Source of the DNA: Ricordea florida
Lineage: Eukaryota; Cnidaria; Anthozoa; Corallimorpharia; Ricordeidae
Assembly: GCA_949710005.1 (NCBI GenBank)
Contig: OX453283.1
Location: 24,023,204-24,087,203 of the forward strand
Direction: 5' to 3'
DNA: 64,000 nucleotides
Below are positions 13,501 through 24,148 of this stretch, piece after piece (positions within the stretch are counted from its first letter, which is position 1; each line of letters begins with the position of its first letter). The notes beneath the pieces are model-generated. The model was not told the DNA's origin and made no database searches. It worked only from the letters and a program-made list of their open reading frames with translations. The translations under genes were made by a program, and so were the position numbers.

Positions 13501-16273
13501 AATTACGGTAGAGCCAGAAAGCGTTAACGCTCTGACGAAAAGGCTGCCATGTAGATGTTAGTAAAAAAATCTGAGGAATCTATTGCCATACTACAGGCAT
13601 TGAGACAAACATACTTGCCCTAGAACACTGAGATATAGTGCACGGGCAAAGATCAGACCAGATCCAGAATTTCAATCTGACATCTATAAGATAAGAAGAG
13701 ACGCAGAGCATCAACTGCTAGGAGCGTTAAAGAAATTTCACTACCGTAGCGTAGAGACAAACAAACTGGAACTTAGAGAACTTGAGCGAAAGTATTCTAA
13801 AGAAAACCTTATTGAGCAAATGGCATTTAATACAGAATCAACCTCTACTGAGTGAGATATACAAAGAGCCTCCCATGAAAATCGCTCAAAGACATACTCG
13901 TGAGATTCAAACTCTAAAGGCAAAGAAACCACACTTGCGAACAGCGGGAGTCGTGTAGGCCTGTCACAACTATTTTTAAATCTGTGATTGATACCAGACA
14001 GTGCTCCGTCCTGCGTCGCACAAGAAAACCTAACTAACAGCATGTACAAGATCTACGAGCACAAAGATTTTTGAGCTCGAAAGCCACAGATAAGCAATTC
14101 CAATACTAAGAGAAACTATCTGTGCAAAAAGGAAACTAAACATGCTCTAGAAATCCAAATAAGGTCTTTATAAGAAACACAACCCAACCCTCGGATCGAA
14201 ACCACACTTACACCATTGGTTTACATGAGCCAATAAGAAGCCAGGATTTTCGATCCTCCCTACGAGTATAACAACGGCAAAAGAACTCACTTCCTACGGA
14301 GAGAATCAGAAATTCCTCTGTCACTCCACGTCAGCTAGACAAACAACATAGGAGCAACTGACGAGGTTCACTATAGAACCGAAACTGCAGTATTGCTTGA
14401 GAATTACTATGGAGAACAAACTAAATAGCGATAGTAACCTCTTGCCGGATCCATCACCAACAAAAAGTAGCGATGGCGATATAGAACTGAGCGAGGAAGA
14501 GACGAACATGCCAGGCACGCCTCATTCAGAAATGATCCAAAGTTCTCAAGGAAGAACCACTAATACTCAAACGCCAAGAGAAAGCCGTAAACGTAACCGC
14601 GAAACGCGGAAAGAGAAAGCTCACATACGTGACAGTAGCAACGGCAATTACGGTAGAGCCAGAAAGCGTTAACGCTCTGACGAAAAGGCTGCCATGTAGA
14701 TGTTAGTAAAAAAATCTGAGGAATCTATTGCCATACTACAGGCATTGAGACAAACATACTTGCCCTAGAACACTGAGATATAGTGCACGGGCAAAGATCA
14801 GACCAGATCCAGAATTTCAATCTGACATCTATAAGATAAGAAGAGACGCAGAGCATCAACTGCTAGGAGCGTTAAAGAAATTTCACTACCGTAGCGTAGA
14901 GACAAACAAACTGGAACTTAGAGAACTTGAGCGAAAGTATTCTAAAGAAAACCTTATTGAGCAAATGGCATTTAATACAGAATCAACCTCTACTGAGTGA
15001 GATATACAAAGAGCCTCCCATGAAAATCGCTCAAAGACATACTCGTGAGATTCAAACTCTAAAGGCAAAGAAACCACACTTGCGAACAGCGGGAGTCGTG
15101 TAGGCCTGTCACAACTATTTTTAAATCTGTGATTGATACCAGACAGTGCTCCGTCCTGCGTCGCACAAGAAAACCTAACTAACAGCATGTACAAGATCTA
15201 CGAGCACAAAGATTTTTGAGCTCGAAAGCCACAGATAAGCAATTCCAATACTAAGAGAAACTATCTGTGCAAAAAGGAAACTAAACATGCTCTAGAAATC
15301 CAAATAAGGTCTTTATAAGAAACACAACCCAACCCTCGGATCGAAACCACACTTACACCATTGGTTTACATGAGCCAATAAGAAGCCAGGATTTTCGATC
15401 CTCCCTACGAGTATAACAACGGCAAAAGAACTCACTTCCTACGGAGAGAATCAGAAATTCCTCTGTCACTCCACGTCAGCTAGAGAAACAACATAGGAGC
15501 AACTGACGAGGTTCACTATAGAACCGAAACTGCAGTATTGCTTGAGAATTACTATGGAGAACAAACTAAATAGCGATAGTAACCTCTTGCCGGATCCATC
15601 ACCAACAAAAAGTAGCGATGGCGATATAGAACTGAGCGAGGAAGAGACGAACATGCCAGGCACGCCTCATTCAGAAATGATCCAAAGTTCTCAAGGAAGA
15701 ACCACTAATACTCAAACGCCAAGAGAAAGCCGTAAACGTAACCGCGAAACGCGGAAAGAGAAAGCTCACATACGTGACAGTAGCAACGGCAATTACGGTA
15801 GAGCCAGAAAGCGTTAACGCTCTGACGAAAAGGCTGCCATGTAGATGTTAGTAAAAAAATCTGAGGAATCTATTGCCATACTACAGGCATTGAGACAAAC
15901 ATACTTGCCCTAGAACACTGAGATATAGTGCACGGGCAAAGATCAGACCAGATCCAGAATTTCAATCTGACATCTATAAGATAAGAAGAGACGCAGAGCA
16001 TCAACTGCTAGGAGCGTTAAAGAAATTTCACTACCGTAGCGTAGAGACAAACAAACTGGAACTTAGAGAACTTGAGCGAAAGTATTCTAAAGAAAACCTT
16101 ATTGAGCAAATGGCATTTAATACAGAATCAACCTCTACTGAGTGAGATATACAAAGAGCCTCCCATGAAAATCGCTCAAAGACATACTCGTGAGATTCAA
16201 ACTCTAAAGGCAAAGAAACCACACTTGCGAACAGCGGGAGTCGTGTAGGCCTGTCACAACTATTTTTAAATCT
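7525..16273 (+). repeat. Tandem array of ~1,145-bp unit (about 7.6 copies) carrying decayed coding sequence
   Basis: Unit landmarks (the ATG of a 91-codon ORF) fall at 8655, 9817, 10962, 12107, 13252, 14397 and 15542, giving spacings of 1162 and then 1145 five times. The first copy is truncated at its left, starting at CGATAGTAACC, and the last ends at AAATCT near 16273. The first two units keep 17 bp (near 8119 and 9281) that all later units have lost, which accounts for the 1162 versus 1145 spacing. Copies are otherwise nearly identical, implying recent unequal exchange or conversion. Each unit carries a 91-aa Ser/Thr/Arg-rich ORF followed by a second segment that stays open only after a frameshift, so the array derives from a transposon-like gene. 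Confidence 0.95.
8655..9252 (+). pseudogene. Decayed transposon-like ORF pair within the array unit (representative copy)
   Basis: A 91-aa ORF (8655-8930) is hydrophilic, acidic then basic, with PDPSPTKSS and a basic C-terminal region. After its stop, the DNA reads on in two frame-shifted pieces: a short segment starting at an ATG near 8959, then an open segment ending near 9257 that contains RYSARAKIRPDPEF and a Lys/Glu-rich helical stretch. Codon-like character and the Pro-Asp-Pro-Glu-Phe context suggest the N-terminal part of a cnidarian retroelement or transposon protein, but I cannot name the family. The same arrangement repeats in every unit, so the breaks predate amplification. Antisense ORFs of 65-102 aa in each unit are shadows. 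Confidence 0.45.
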
Positions 16274-16710
16274 CTAATTATCGGATGTCACGCCAAGATA
16301 ACGCAACTTTTGAACAATCACTCAGCACAGAAGTTGTCAGTTACTTTTATTTTTTGACAAATGTCCTGAAAATAATTAAAGACCCCTTGAGAAACGTCAT
16401 CGCTTCTGCATGCATTGCGTGCCGTTTATTCTAACTTAGAAGACATTCAAGAGCTATTATGGTCTTTTATGTCAACATCGACGACATTTTGTAAGGTCTC
16501 AATTCAGTGGCAGATTTAGCGAATGCAGAAATGCCAACGAGCCTCACCGCTACGACAACGTTGGTGAGGAAAAATTTGGCGATCGCTGTACAGAGGTTAA
16601 GTCCCCCCCCCCCCCCCTCGCAGCCCTTAAAATGGCTTTACGGGGACGTGCGGCCCGGCAGGATATCCCTTTTTCTCTTAAACAGGGTATCATTACATTG
16701 ACCGATGTCT
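16274..16710. other. Spacer with poly-C tract
   Basis: Unique-looking sequence between the array and the inverted-repeat element. It contains a run of about 14 C residues near 16601-16615. No convincing gene is seen. Confidence 0.5.
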
Positions 16711-18310
16711 TAAGAGCCATTGTCGGAAAATATCGAGAATCTCAAATCAGTTCCAAAAATTCGAATTTTGGCTGATACCACCCAAACATCCCTTGGGGGA
16801 AACTATTTCAAGAAACGATATTAAGAAATCCCCAAGCACTTTACATTTTGAGAATTTTAGAAAAGTTCCAAAATTCGCAAAAAATACATTTTTTCATTCG
16901 GGAAACGGGTGCAAATTTCAACATATTTCAACGAAACAGTACAAGCGCGCAAAAGCTCCTATTGACTTGATAATACTCATGTATTTAGCACATATCCACA
17001 GCTTCAAGACCCCGTAAAAAGGCTTCGCAAAATAACTACTTTAATATAGTTTCTGGCTTTTGTTGTGTGCGCTCTGATTGTGTGTTGTTTTGGTAGTCAA
17101 AATAACGCCCAACTTCAACCGTCAAAAGTCGATCCTGGTATGTCACAAATTGAAAAAAATACTATACCAAACGAATGAACTGTTATTTTTTTAATTACAC
17201 CTGAAGTTTTAGCTCTGCGAATTTAAACACGTGCGAGTAATAAAATTTCAACTTGTGCCCCCCAAGTCGCCTGTCCGCGACAAGAACGGGAATGTAAACA
17301 AAGGAAAACATATGCAAATCGAGGAGAAAATCATACGGAAGTTGTGACTTACCCCTCAAACCGCAAAAAATTGGTGGAATTCTGTTACCTTAACAGGTAT
17401 TTCTATCTGAGAGACTAATGAAACGAAATTATCCATCAAATAATAATAAGAAAGCTATAAAAAGGGCTGGAGGACCAGGGTCATGAAGTCGCCTCGGATG
17501 CATCGGAACTCGTGTGTATGGTTCCAGAGGTAAAAAAGCTTCTAAAGAAGCTTTCAAAATGCACCATGGAGCAAGCAAACAATGTCAGTAAAAATAGACT
17601 GATATTTTGAGGTATGATAGAAATGAACCATTGTAAGTTTATTTTTACAATTAAATAAAATGACAGAGGAGCGCCGGCCATCGACAGTTCGATTTTAAAT
17701 GGTCCGTCCCTTGGCTATCGTACTCAATGTTAAGTCCAAAAAACCGAAACAAGATTCAACGAAATTAAACATATATTACAATAATCTTTAAAAAGTATAA
17801 TGCTAACTTGAGAAGTAGATTTCCCGCATCGCAAAGTTTAAGTTATGTAAATATCAGGAATGTTTACTTACTGATCTTATGTCGTGTTACATGCTCCAAG
17901 TTCCACAGGAGAAGAGTAAAACCCTCCGTCTTGTTTATACATTTCATAAAAAAAAGACTAACTTATTTGTTTACTAGAACTATAGATAGGGAGTTAATAA
18001 TCCTCCCATAAACACAGAAAACGAAGAAGCCAATTCATCTCGTTTTTTGGTGTTGTGTTACCTCACATTTTTCAAGTCACGTGTTTTGCTGTACACGGTT
18101 AGTGAAAATGAAATACAAAACATATTATTTAGTTATTTCTTTTAAGGTAGTCACCTGCAAAACATCGCACAATTGTCAATGAATAAAGAAGGACTGTGCA
18201 ATCAAAACTAACAGAATCTCCTGGAGCACACAAGCCATCTCCGTTTAAATTTTCACTAACAAAACATCATCTTCAATTCAGAATTTCCCGCTGTATCACA
18301 GATCCAAATC
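16711..18310 (+). repeat. Left arm (~1.6 kb) of a large inverted-repeat element
   Basis: This sequence reappears as its reverse complement in two pieces: 19031-19149 and 35043-36521. The outer limit is the TAAGAGCCA match at 16711 and 36521; the inner limit is GATCCAAATC at 18301-18310 facing GATTTGGATC at 19031. Together the right pieces total ~1.59 kb, matching this arm. Similarity is high by eye, with scattered substitutions. No protein-coding gene is evident in the arm. The element can be read as arm, 0.7-kb core, arm, with the right arm later split by the Polinton. Confidence 0.88.
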
Positions 18311-19030
18311 TCGGCTTTAACGAAACATCTATCCTCTGAGAAATGCATACGGTCCTTGGAAAAACACACTCTTATGGATCTTGCTAAGCTTGGCTATCAG
18401 CAGGTTTTAGAAGAGGGTGTCGGTGTCTTGCCAACCTTAATAAGAACCACCAGCGTTGCAAACAAACAATCCAGAGAACGTTTAACAGAGGGATGGGCCT
18501 TGCGACCAGCTAAAAAGGCGTACCGTTTTAGTGAAAAGCAGAAGGCCTATCTCACTGCTAAATTCAACATTGGTCAGTCCACTGGACGGAGAGTCGACGC
18601 ACGTCTTGTAGCCTCAGGGCAATAAAAGTTATTTTTGTAATTCTTTCCGACTCCAGAACTTTTTTAATGATCCGTCCCTTTCCTTACGAAAATGGAGCAG
18701 TGCGTGGCAGAGATTTGCCACACACCCGAAGAGGTACTCTACATGGGCCCTCTTCAACTGGTGTCAAACACTTTTTAGGATTAATACCCGTAAGGGTCAT
18801 TGAAAGATATCACCAAAGCTCTCATGACTCTTGCGTGGTTTCTTCTTCTTTCTTTCCTTTCCTTAACTCAAGGGATGTCGGAAGAAGAATGACCCGGGAA
18901 AGGGGCTTGAGGGCTCCGGCATGGGTACGATTGGCACCCCTATTCAGGGAAGAACCTCCACCTACACCTCCACCTCCGAGGGAAACGAAACATTTTATGG
19001 GGATGGCCTAATAAAGTACAAGTTAGTTAC
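18311..19030 (+). mobile_element. Core of the inverted-repeat element
   Basis: About 0.7 kb between the two inner ends of the inverted arms. It holds a truncated ORF (18356-18625) of a family often seen in invertebrate repetitive DNA. A second open stretch at 18667-19011 is Pro-rich at its end and looks random. With ~1.6-kb arms and so small a core, this looks like a non-autonomous or internally deleted transposon. Confidence 0.6.
18356..18625 (+). pseudogene. Fragment of repeat-associated protein with GWAL...RFSEKQKAYL motif
   Basis: The open frame (first codon TTG; first ATG at 18374) encodes LTEGWALRPAKKAYRFSEKQ followed by an AKFNIGQSTGRR-type stretch, ending in VASGQ. From memory, invertebrate proteins with C2H2 or SAM modules contain a similar GWAL-(K/R)-RFS-x-KQK-x-(Y/F)L-GxxTG-K motif, followed by a methionine/arginine-rich stretch that is missing here. 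The frame is open upstream without a start, and the C-terminus appears cut off. I therefore call it a broken gene remnant inside the inverted-repeat element. Its biochemical function is unknown to me. Confidence 0.5.
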
Positions 19031-19149
19031 GATTTGGATCTGTGATACAGCCGGAAATTCTGAATTGAAGATGATGTTTTTGTTAATGAAAATTTAAACG
19101 GAGATGGCTTGTGTGCTCCAGGAGATTCTGTTAGTTTTGATTGCACAGT
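19031..19149 (-). repeat. Right arm of the inverted-repeat element, inner part
   Basis: This is the reverse complement of 18196-18310. It is cut at 19149 by the Polinton; the rest of the arm resumes at 35043. The last five bases here (ACAGT, 19145-19149) are duplicated at 35043-35047. Confidence 0.9.
19145..19149. other. Target-site duplication, left copy (ACAGT)
   Basis: ACAGT precedes the left end of the Polinton and recurs directly after its right end at 35043-35047. The uninterrupted arm at 18193-18204 contains the pre-insertion sequence with one copy (reverse complement ACTGT within GGACTGTGCAATC). Polintons normally duplicate 6 bp, so one base may have changed. Confidence 0.85.
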
Positions 19150-19485
19150 AGTAGTAGATAAGAGTAATTTCACACACACATGTTGTTGTTGTTGTTGTTT
19201 TTGTTTTTGTTATCACACCCTTCTGTTAAGGTTCACTCAAGATTCCTACAAGATCCGGTAAAGATTCACCCAAAATAAACACACCCTGGTGTTAAGGTTT
19301 ACTCAAGATTCCTATAAGATTAGGTAAAGATGAAGATTACCAAAAGAGCCGTAAAGTTCTGTCAAGATGCGTCAAGATCAAGGTAAGTTCAGACACATTT
19401 TATCAGAGTGTTAATCAGATATTGCAAATAAAAAAAATGATTTAAAAAGAAGAATTAAAGTTAAAAAATAACAAATGGATAGACT
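19150..19485 (+). repeat. Polinton left terminal inverted repeat
   Basis: It matches the reverse complement of 34707-35042 almost perfectly over ~311 bp, then imperfectly up to and through the first codons (ATGGATAGACT) of the polymerase gene. It contains a GTT repeat and two tandem ~60-bp sub-repeats with GTTAAGGTTYACTCAAGATT. An ATTTAAAAAG promoter-like box lies inside it. Confidence 0.95.
19440..19449 (+). promoter_or_regulatory. Promoter-like box ATTTAAAAAG for polymerase B
   Basis: It begins 35 nt before the ATG at 19475, the same spacing as the boxes of the other Polinton genes, and lies inside the terminal repeat. Confidence 0.6.
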
Positions 19486-22400
19486 TACTGTTGATCAATT
19501 GAAACAACTTGCTACAGAATATAATATTAAGGGGAGGGGAAAATTGAGGAGAAAAAGTTTACTTTTAATAGAGTTGAGAAAAATTCCTGAACTTGTTGAA
19601 ATGTATGATAATAAGACACCACCAGGGTCACCACTTCGATTTAATCCAGAAACGCCCCCCGAACAAAATATAAAATCACCGCAAAAAAAAAATATTCCTA
19701 ACCAGAAGGAAAGACCTACCCCGGCCCCTAGAAAAAATATTCCTAACCAGAAGGAAAGACCTACCCCGGCCCCTAGAAAAAATATTCCAGATAAAAAATC
19801 AAAAGTGACAGAAAGAATAAAGTTTTTTGAAGCACTTAAGGATACCAAAAACTCTAAAAAACCCACAGAACCCCGAAGGGGAGCCGAAGGACCAAAAAAA
19901 ATATTCAAAAACTACAAAGTGGAAGATAGAAAAAAGTTTTATGATTCGATTACAGTTACCAGTAATGAAAAATTACCTAATAAACAGAAAAGGAATATAA
20001 TTAAAACTTATAAAGTGGAAGATAGAAAAAAGTTTTATGAATCTTTAAAAAATCTAACAAATAAAAAAATCATAAAACCAATTCCAGCACCTAGAAAAAA
20101 AGCTAATAATCAAACACAAAATAAAACTGAAACAGTCGAAAATAAAGATAAGAAAATTAAACTAAGACCTCCAACAAATTTTAAATTTATTCCTTTTGGA
20201 AGAGAACCAGACGAGATGGTGGGGCAAAACAACATTGTAATAAACGCGGATCTTAATAATGATATATCGCAAATAATTATGGATAGAATAAGACCAGAGA
20301 TACAGATGAGAACAAGAGTTGTATATGGTTTCAAATCAAACATTCATCGTGGAAAAGGAGAAATAGCTGGGTATAATAAAACAATTCATGGAAAAGGAAC
20401 TTTAAAAACAATAAATGAAATTGAGGAGTATATTGAAGAATGTGAAATAAAAAGACTAGATTTGGAGAACACACAAGTGTGGAGTAACGCGTATCTTCCA
20501 GCAACTGAAGTTGTAAAAACCCCAGGTGTATATCAAGGTAAAGTTGTGTTTAACGAAGTTCATGTAAAATTAATTCATACAAATGAAACTTTAATGGGTT
20601 GTGGACCCTTACCAGATTGGTTAAAAAACAAGAAATCTATTCATGCCCTTGATAATTATGATAACAAAATGTGTTTTTGGAATACCATGGCTGTGTTTAG
20701 GAACTATCTTGATGAGAAAAATAGACCAGCCGAAAGAATAAAACAATTAGCTTTAAAACTAGCCCAAGAATTTTATGGTAACCCAAATCTGAAAGAAGAA
20801 GATATAAAAGGAACGGATCTTATTGAACTTGAAGATATCTCAAAGTTTTTTAATATTAACATTAGGATGTTTGAGCCAAAAGAAGACAAAAAAACGTGGG
20901 TTTTGGTGTACGGTAAAGGTAAAATCAAAAAAGAATTATCAACTTTGGATGCGGGGCTTCATAATGACCATTGTTTTTACATAAAAGATTTGCCGCTGTT
21001 GACTAATAGTTGGGAATGTCATGGATGTGAACAAAGATTTAACAGACATGATAATTATAATAGACATTTGAATGACAATACATGTATAGGAGGAAAAACA
21101 CAAGTAATTTGTAAAGGTAAAAAATATGTTCCAACAATGAGCATCTCAGAAAAAATATTTTATGGTGGAAATACCCAATTTAGTTATGTTGGATGCAGAT
21201 GGATAGAGAAACAGTCTGAACTTATAGGTAAACATATTCATCATGCTCTATGTGGTCATGGTGGTGAAAGATGTGTTAAGGATGGTGAAAAAGAGCTTTT
21301 TTTGGTGGATGGTTATGAACCTGTGACTAATACAGTCTATGAATACTATGGGTGTAAATGGCATGGATGTCCTTGTTTAACTGATGATAAAATTAAATAC
21401 AACAAAACTCTAAGAAAGGAACATGTAATCAAATCTTTGAGGTATAATTTAGTATCTGTTTGGGAGTGTGAAAAACCTGAATTAAAATATGTAAACTTTA
21501 AAAAGAAATTTTTTCCCTATCCATATTTTAATGTTTGGGATTCTGAAGCAATGCAAACAAATCAGCCTGAAAAGGTTACTGAAGATCTAACTTATATAAA
21601 TAAACATATTCCGATTAGTATAGCTATATCTGATAATTTATCGAAAAAACCAACGTGTTTTGTGAATAATAATCCAGAAGAGCTTATAAAAGATTTTGTT
21701 AAAGATTTGGATAGAAGGCAAAAAGATATTGTTAAAAAAGTACGAGAGGATTATCCTCTTCAGGATGAAGATAGTATTCCCAAAAAAGTAAAAGAGCTAT
21801 ATGAAGAGTGGTGTAATCAAGTTCCTGTTTTAGGTTTTAATTCAGGAAAGTATGATTTTAATATGATTAAGATACATTTTGTAAATAGTTTTACCGAGAT
21901 GGAGGGTACACTAAATGTGGCAAAGAAAGAAAATAAATATATGTACCTGAAAACTCCTCGTTTTAAATTTTTAGATATGATTAATTACTTAGCCCCTGGG
22001 ATTTCTTTTGATGGTTGGTGTAAAGCAAACAACTGTGAACAACAAAAACTTTTCTTCCCCTATCAATTTTTAGATAGTTATGATAAGCTTTCTCACATAG
22101 GCCCTGTAAAATATGAAGAATTTTACTCAGATCTAAAAAAGAAAATAACAATATCCCACCAAGAATATGAAGAATATAAGAATGAAATGAAAAAAAGAGG
22201 TTGTATAACCCTGAAGGATTGGTTGATAGAGTATAACCAAGGTGATGTTATTCCTTTTGTAGAAGCTGTTGAAAAAACACGCGAAAAATATTTCTGTGAT
22301 GATATAGACATGCTGAAAGACGCGGTATCAATCCCAGGGATATCAATGAGATATGTGTTGAATAAAGCTATAAAAAATAGTAAGGGTAAGTGTGCTTTGT

Positions 22401-24094
22401 ATGCTCCAGGCGATCCTTGCTATTGTAAATGTAATGTTAATTGTAAAAACCCGAAAAGCGGTAAGAGGAAATGTAAAAAATGTTTTACTATAAGAAAAGA
22501 ATGTACTGTATGTAATAAAAATAAAGCTTATGATCTTTTAAAAACAGGTATGATTGGCGGTCAGGCTCAAGTATTTGTTCGTTGGGTTGAGGTTGGTAAG
22601 TCATTTATTCGTTCTCATAAATATAAAAACCCAAAACCATGCAAAAGTATCCGCGGTTATGATGCAAATAGTTTATATTTATATGTGTCGGGGTTGGAAA
22701 TGCCTTGTGGTAAAGAGAAATATTCTGAAGTAAAAAATCCAACAGATCTTGAATATATTAAAAAAATTTGTAATGATATTCTTACAGATAAATTGTTCGG
22801 GTTCTGTCAAGTGGATATTCACACACCAGATAATCTTTTGAAAAAATTTGAGGAGATGCCGCCTTTATATGTTGTAGATACTGTCCCCGAAAATTTAATA
22901 CCTGATCATATGAAAGAATATCAAAAAGCTACAGGCAGAAAAACTATAAAAGGAGCACTAAAATTGTTAAGCGTAACAAGAGCAGAGGAAATTTTACTAT
23001 ATACACCGTTTATAAAATGGTATCTTAATCATGGTTTGGTAATAACAGCTGTTCATAAAATTATAGAATATCAACCTGGTAAGCCATTTGAGTGGTTTCC
23101 AAGTGAAGTCAGCAATGCGAGAAGAGATGGTGATATTGAGGTTATGCTACAAATGATAAGTAAAGCTTTTGATGAAAACAAAATAGATGATGTCGTAACC
23201 CTTACTAATGAATTAAATCAATTCCCTGATATATTAACATTTATTGAAGAGCATGCCGAGAATGGAGCCACCCCCGCTGATAAACACCTTAAAGTATTGA
23301 TTGAAAAACTAAAAACAAAGTATAAAGGTTGTAAAGATTTGGCTGATACCCACAAACTAAAAGGAAACGCATTCTATGGGAAAATGATTGAAAATAAACA
23401 AGAACACAAGAATACAAGCTATACTCAAAACGTGGATGTTGTTAATATGGATATTAGAAGCCCTCTCTTTGTAGATATGGAACTGATAAATGAAACATAT
23501 GAAATAACAAAAAAGAAACGCAGTGTAGAAATAAACACACCTTATCAGTGTGGTATAGCTGTATATCAACTATCCAAACTTAGAATGTTAGAATTTTATC
23601 ACGATTTTATTGATTATTATTTTGACAGAAGGGATTTTGAGTTAGTTTATTCAGACACAGATAGCTATTACTTTGCATCTTCAGATGAAAATTTGGATAA
23701 TCTTGTAAAACCCGAATTACGAGATGAATATTTTAGAGAAGGTAAACAAAAATTTCTATCAACCTCAAAATATCACGATAGAACGCCTGGACTGTTTAAG
23801 AAAGAGTTTGAAGGAATAAGAATGATTGCTCTTTCACCAAAATGTTATTACGCCGATGATGGAAAGGGAAATACAAAGTTTAGTAGTAAAGGGACAATAC
23901 ATTACCAAAACGATATGACGTGGGATAGATACTATGAAGCTTTAACAGGAAAAATAGATAGGGTAAAAAACACAGGTTTTAGAGTTAATAAAAACGAAAT
24001 TGTAACATATACTCAAGATAAATTAGGGCTTAACGCATATTATGATAAAAGAATAGTTGAAGAAGATGGAATTCACACAAAACCTTTGTATTAG
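19475..24094 (+). CDS. Protein-primed family B DNA polymerase (Polinton pPolB)
   Basis: This 1,539-aa replicative polymerase would copy the element from protein-capped ends. An N-terminal SAP/Rho-N-like helical segment (residues 1-40) is followed by Lys/Pro-rich linkers with a tandem 15-residue PTPAPRK repeat (~73-102) and two YKVEDRKKFY repeats (~147, ~178). An OTU-like cysteine-protease module may follow (DNKMCFWN at 396-403, HNDH at 496-499). Next come a C2HC finger (C515, C518, H531, C537) and a Cys-rich nuclease-like patch (~612-634). The exonuclease has DSE (689-691) and FNSGKYD (788-794). A Cys cluster lies at ~979-1010. Polymerase motifs A, B and C are GYDANSLYL (1061), KLKGNAFYG (1294-1302) and YSDTDS (1392-1397). 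All expected catalytic residues are present. The start fits the promoter-box spacing. The OTU call is tentative. Confidence 0.96.
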   Translation: MDRLTVDQLKQLATEYNIKGRGKLRRKSLLLIELRKIPELVEMYDNKTPPGSPLRFNPETPPEQNIKSPQKKNIPNQKERPTPAPRKNIPNQKERPTPAPRKNIPDKKSKVTERIKFFEALKDTKNSKKPTEPRRGAEGPKKIFKNYKVEDRKKFYDSITVTSNEKLPNKQKRNIIKTYKVEDRKKFYESLKNLTNKKIIKPIPAPRKKANNQTQNKTETVENKDKKIKLRPPTNFKFIPFGREPDEMVGQNNIVINADLNNDISQIIMDRIRPEIQMRTRVVYGFKSNIHRGKGEIAGYNKTIHGKGTLKTINEIEEYIEECEIKRLDLENTQVWSNAYLPATEVVKTPGVYQGKVVFNEVHVKLIHTNETLMGCGPLPDWLKNKKSIHALDNYDNKMCFWNTMAVFRNYLDEKNRPAERIKQLALKLAQEFYGNPNLKEEDIKGTDLIELEDISKFFNINIRMFEPKEDKKTWVLVYGKGKIKKELSTLDAGLHNDHCFYIKDLPLLTNSWECHGCEQRFNRHDNYNRHLNDNTCIGGKTQVICKGKKYVPTMSISEKIFYGGNTQFSYVGCRWIEKQSELIGKHIHHALCGHGGERCVKDGEKELFLVDGYEPVTNTVYEYYGCKWHGCPCLTDDKIKYNKTLRKEHVIKSLRYNLVSVWECEKPELKYVNFKKKFFPYPYFNVWDSEAMQTNQPEKVTEDLTYINKHIPISIAISDNLSKKPTCFVNNNPEELIKDFVKDLDRRQKDIVKKVREDYPLQDEDSIPKKVKELYEEWCNQVPVLGFNSGKYDFNMIKIHFVNSFTEMEGTLNVAKKENKYMYLKTPRFKFLDMINYLAPGISFDGWCKANNCEQQKLFFPYQFLDSYDKLSHIGPVKYEEFYSDLKKKITISHQEYEEYKNEMKKRGCITLKDWLIEYNQGDVIPFVEAVEKTREKYFCDDIDMLKDAVSIPGISMRYVLNKAIKNSKGKCALYAPGDPCYCKCNVNCKNPKSGKRKCKKCFTIRKECTVCNKNKAYDLLKTGMIGGQAQVFVRWVEVGKSFIRSHKYKNPKPCKSIRGYDANSLYLYVSGLEMPCGKEKYSEVKNPTDLEYIKKICNDILTDKLFGFCQVDIHTPDNLLKKFEEMPPLYVVDTVPENLIPDHMKEYQKATGRKTIKGALKLLSVTRAEEILLYTPFIKWYLNHGLVITAVHKIIEYQPGKPFEWFPSEVSNARRDGDIEVMLQMISKAFDENKIDDVVTLTNELNQFPDILTFIEEHAENGATPADKHLKVLIEKLKTKYKGCKDLADTHKLKGNAFYGKMIENKQEHKNTSYTQNVDVVNMDIRSPLFVDMELINETYEITKKKRSVEINTPYQCGIAVYQLSKLRMLEFYHDFIDYYFDRRDFELVYSDTDSYYFASSDENLDNLVKPELRDEYFREGKQKFLSTSKYHDRTPGLFKKEFEGIRMIALSPKCYYADDGKGNTKFSSKGTIHYQNDMTWDRYYEALTGKIDRVKNTGFRVNKNEIVTYTQDKLGLNAYYDKRIVEEDGIHTKPLY

Positions 24095-24096
24095 AT

Positions 24097-24146
24097 CGGC
24101 TTCCGCGAAGCGGGAGGTCCTTTAGACCGTTTGCCGGTCCGAAGGA
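24097..24146. repeat. GC-rich double hairpin between polymerase and integrase stops
   Basis: Hairpins CTTCCGC-GAA-GCGGGAG (24100-24116) and GACCG-TTTGC-CGGTC (24125-24139) fill the 54 bp between the convergent stop codons. The position would suit a bidirectional transcription terminator. It belongs to the GC-rich hairpin family seen elsewhere in this Polinton. Confidence 0.8.
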
Positions 24147-24148
24147 AA

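Noticed and set aside
8086-16222. Repeated antisense ORFs (65, 73 and 102 aa) in the tandem array
   Set aside because: They are shadows of the decayed sense coding region, repeated because the unit is repeated.
18667-19011. 114-codon ORF in the core of the inverted-repeat element
   Set aside because: Composition looks random apart from a Pro run; no motif or link to the neighbouring fragment.
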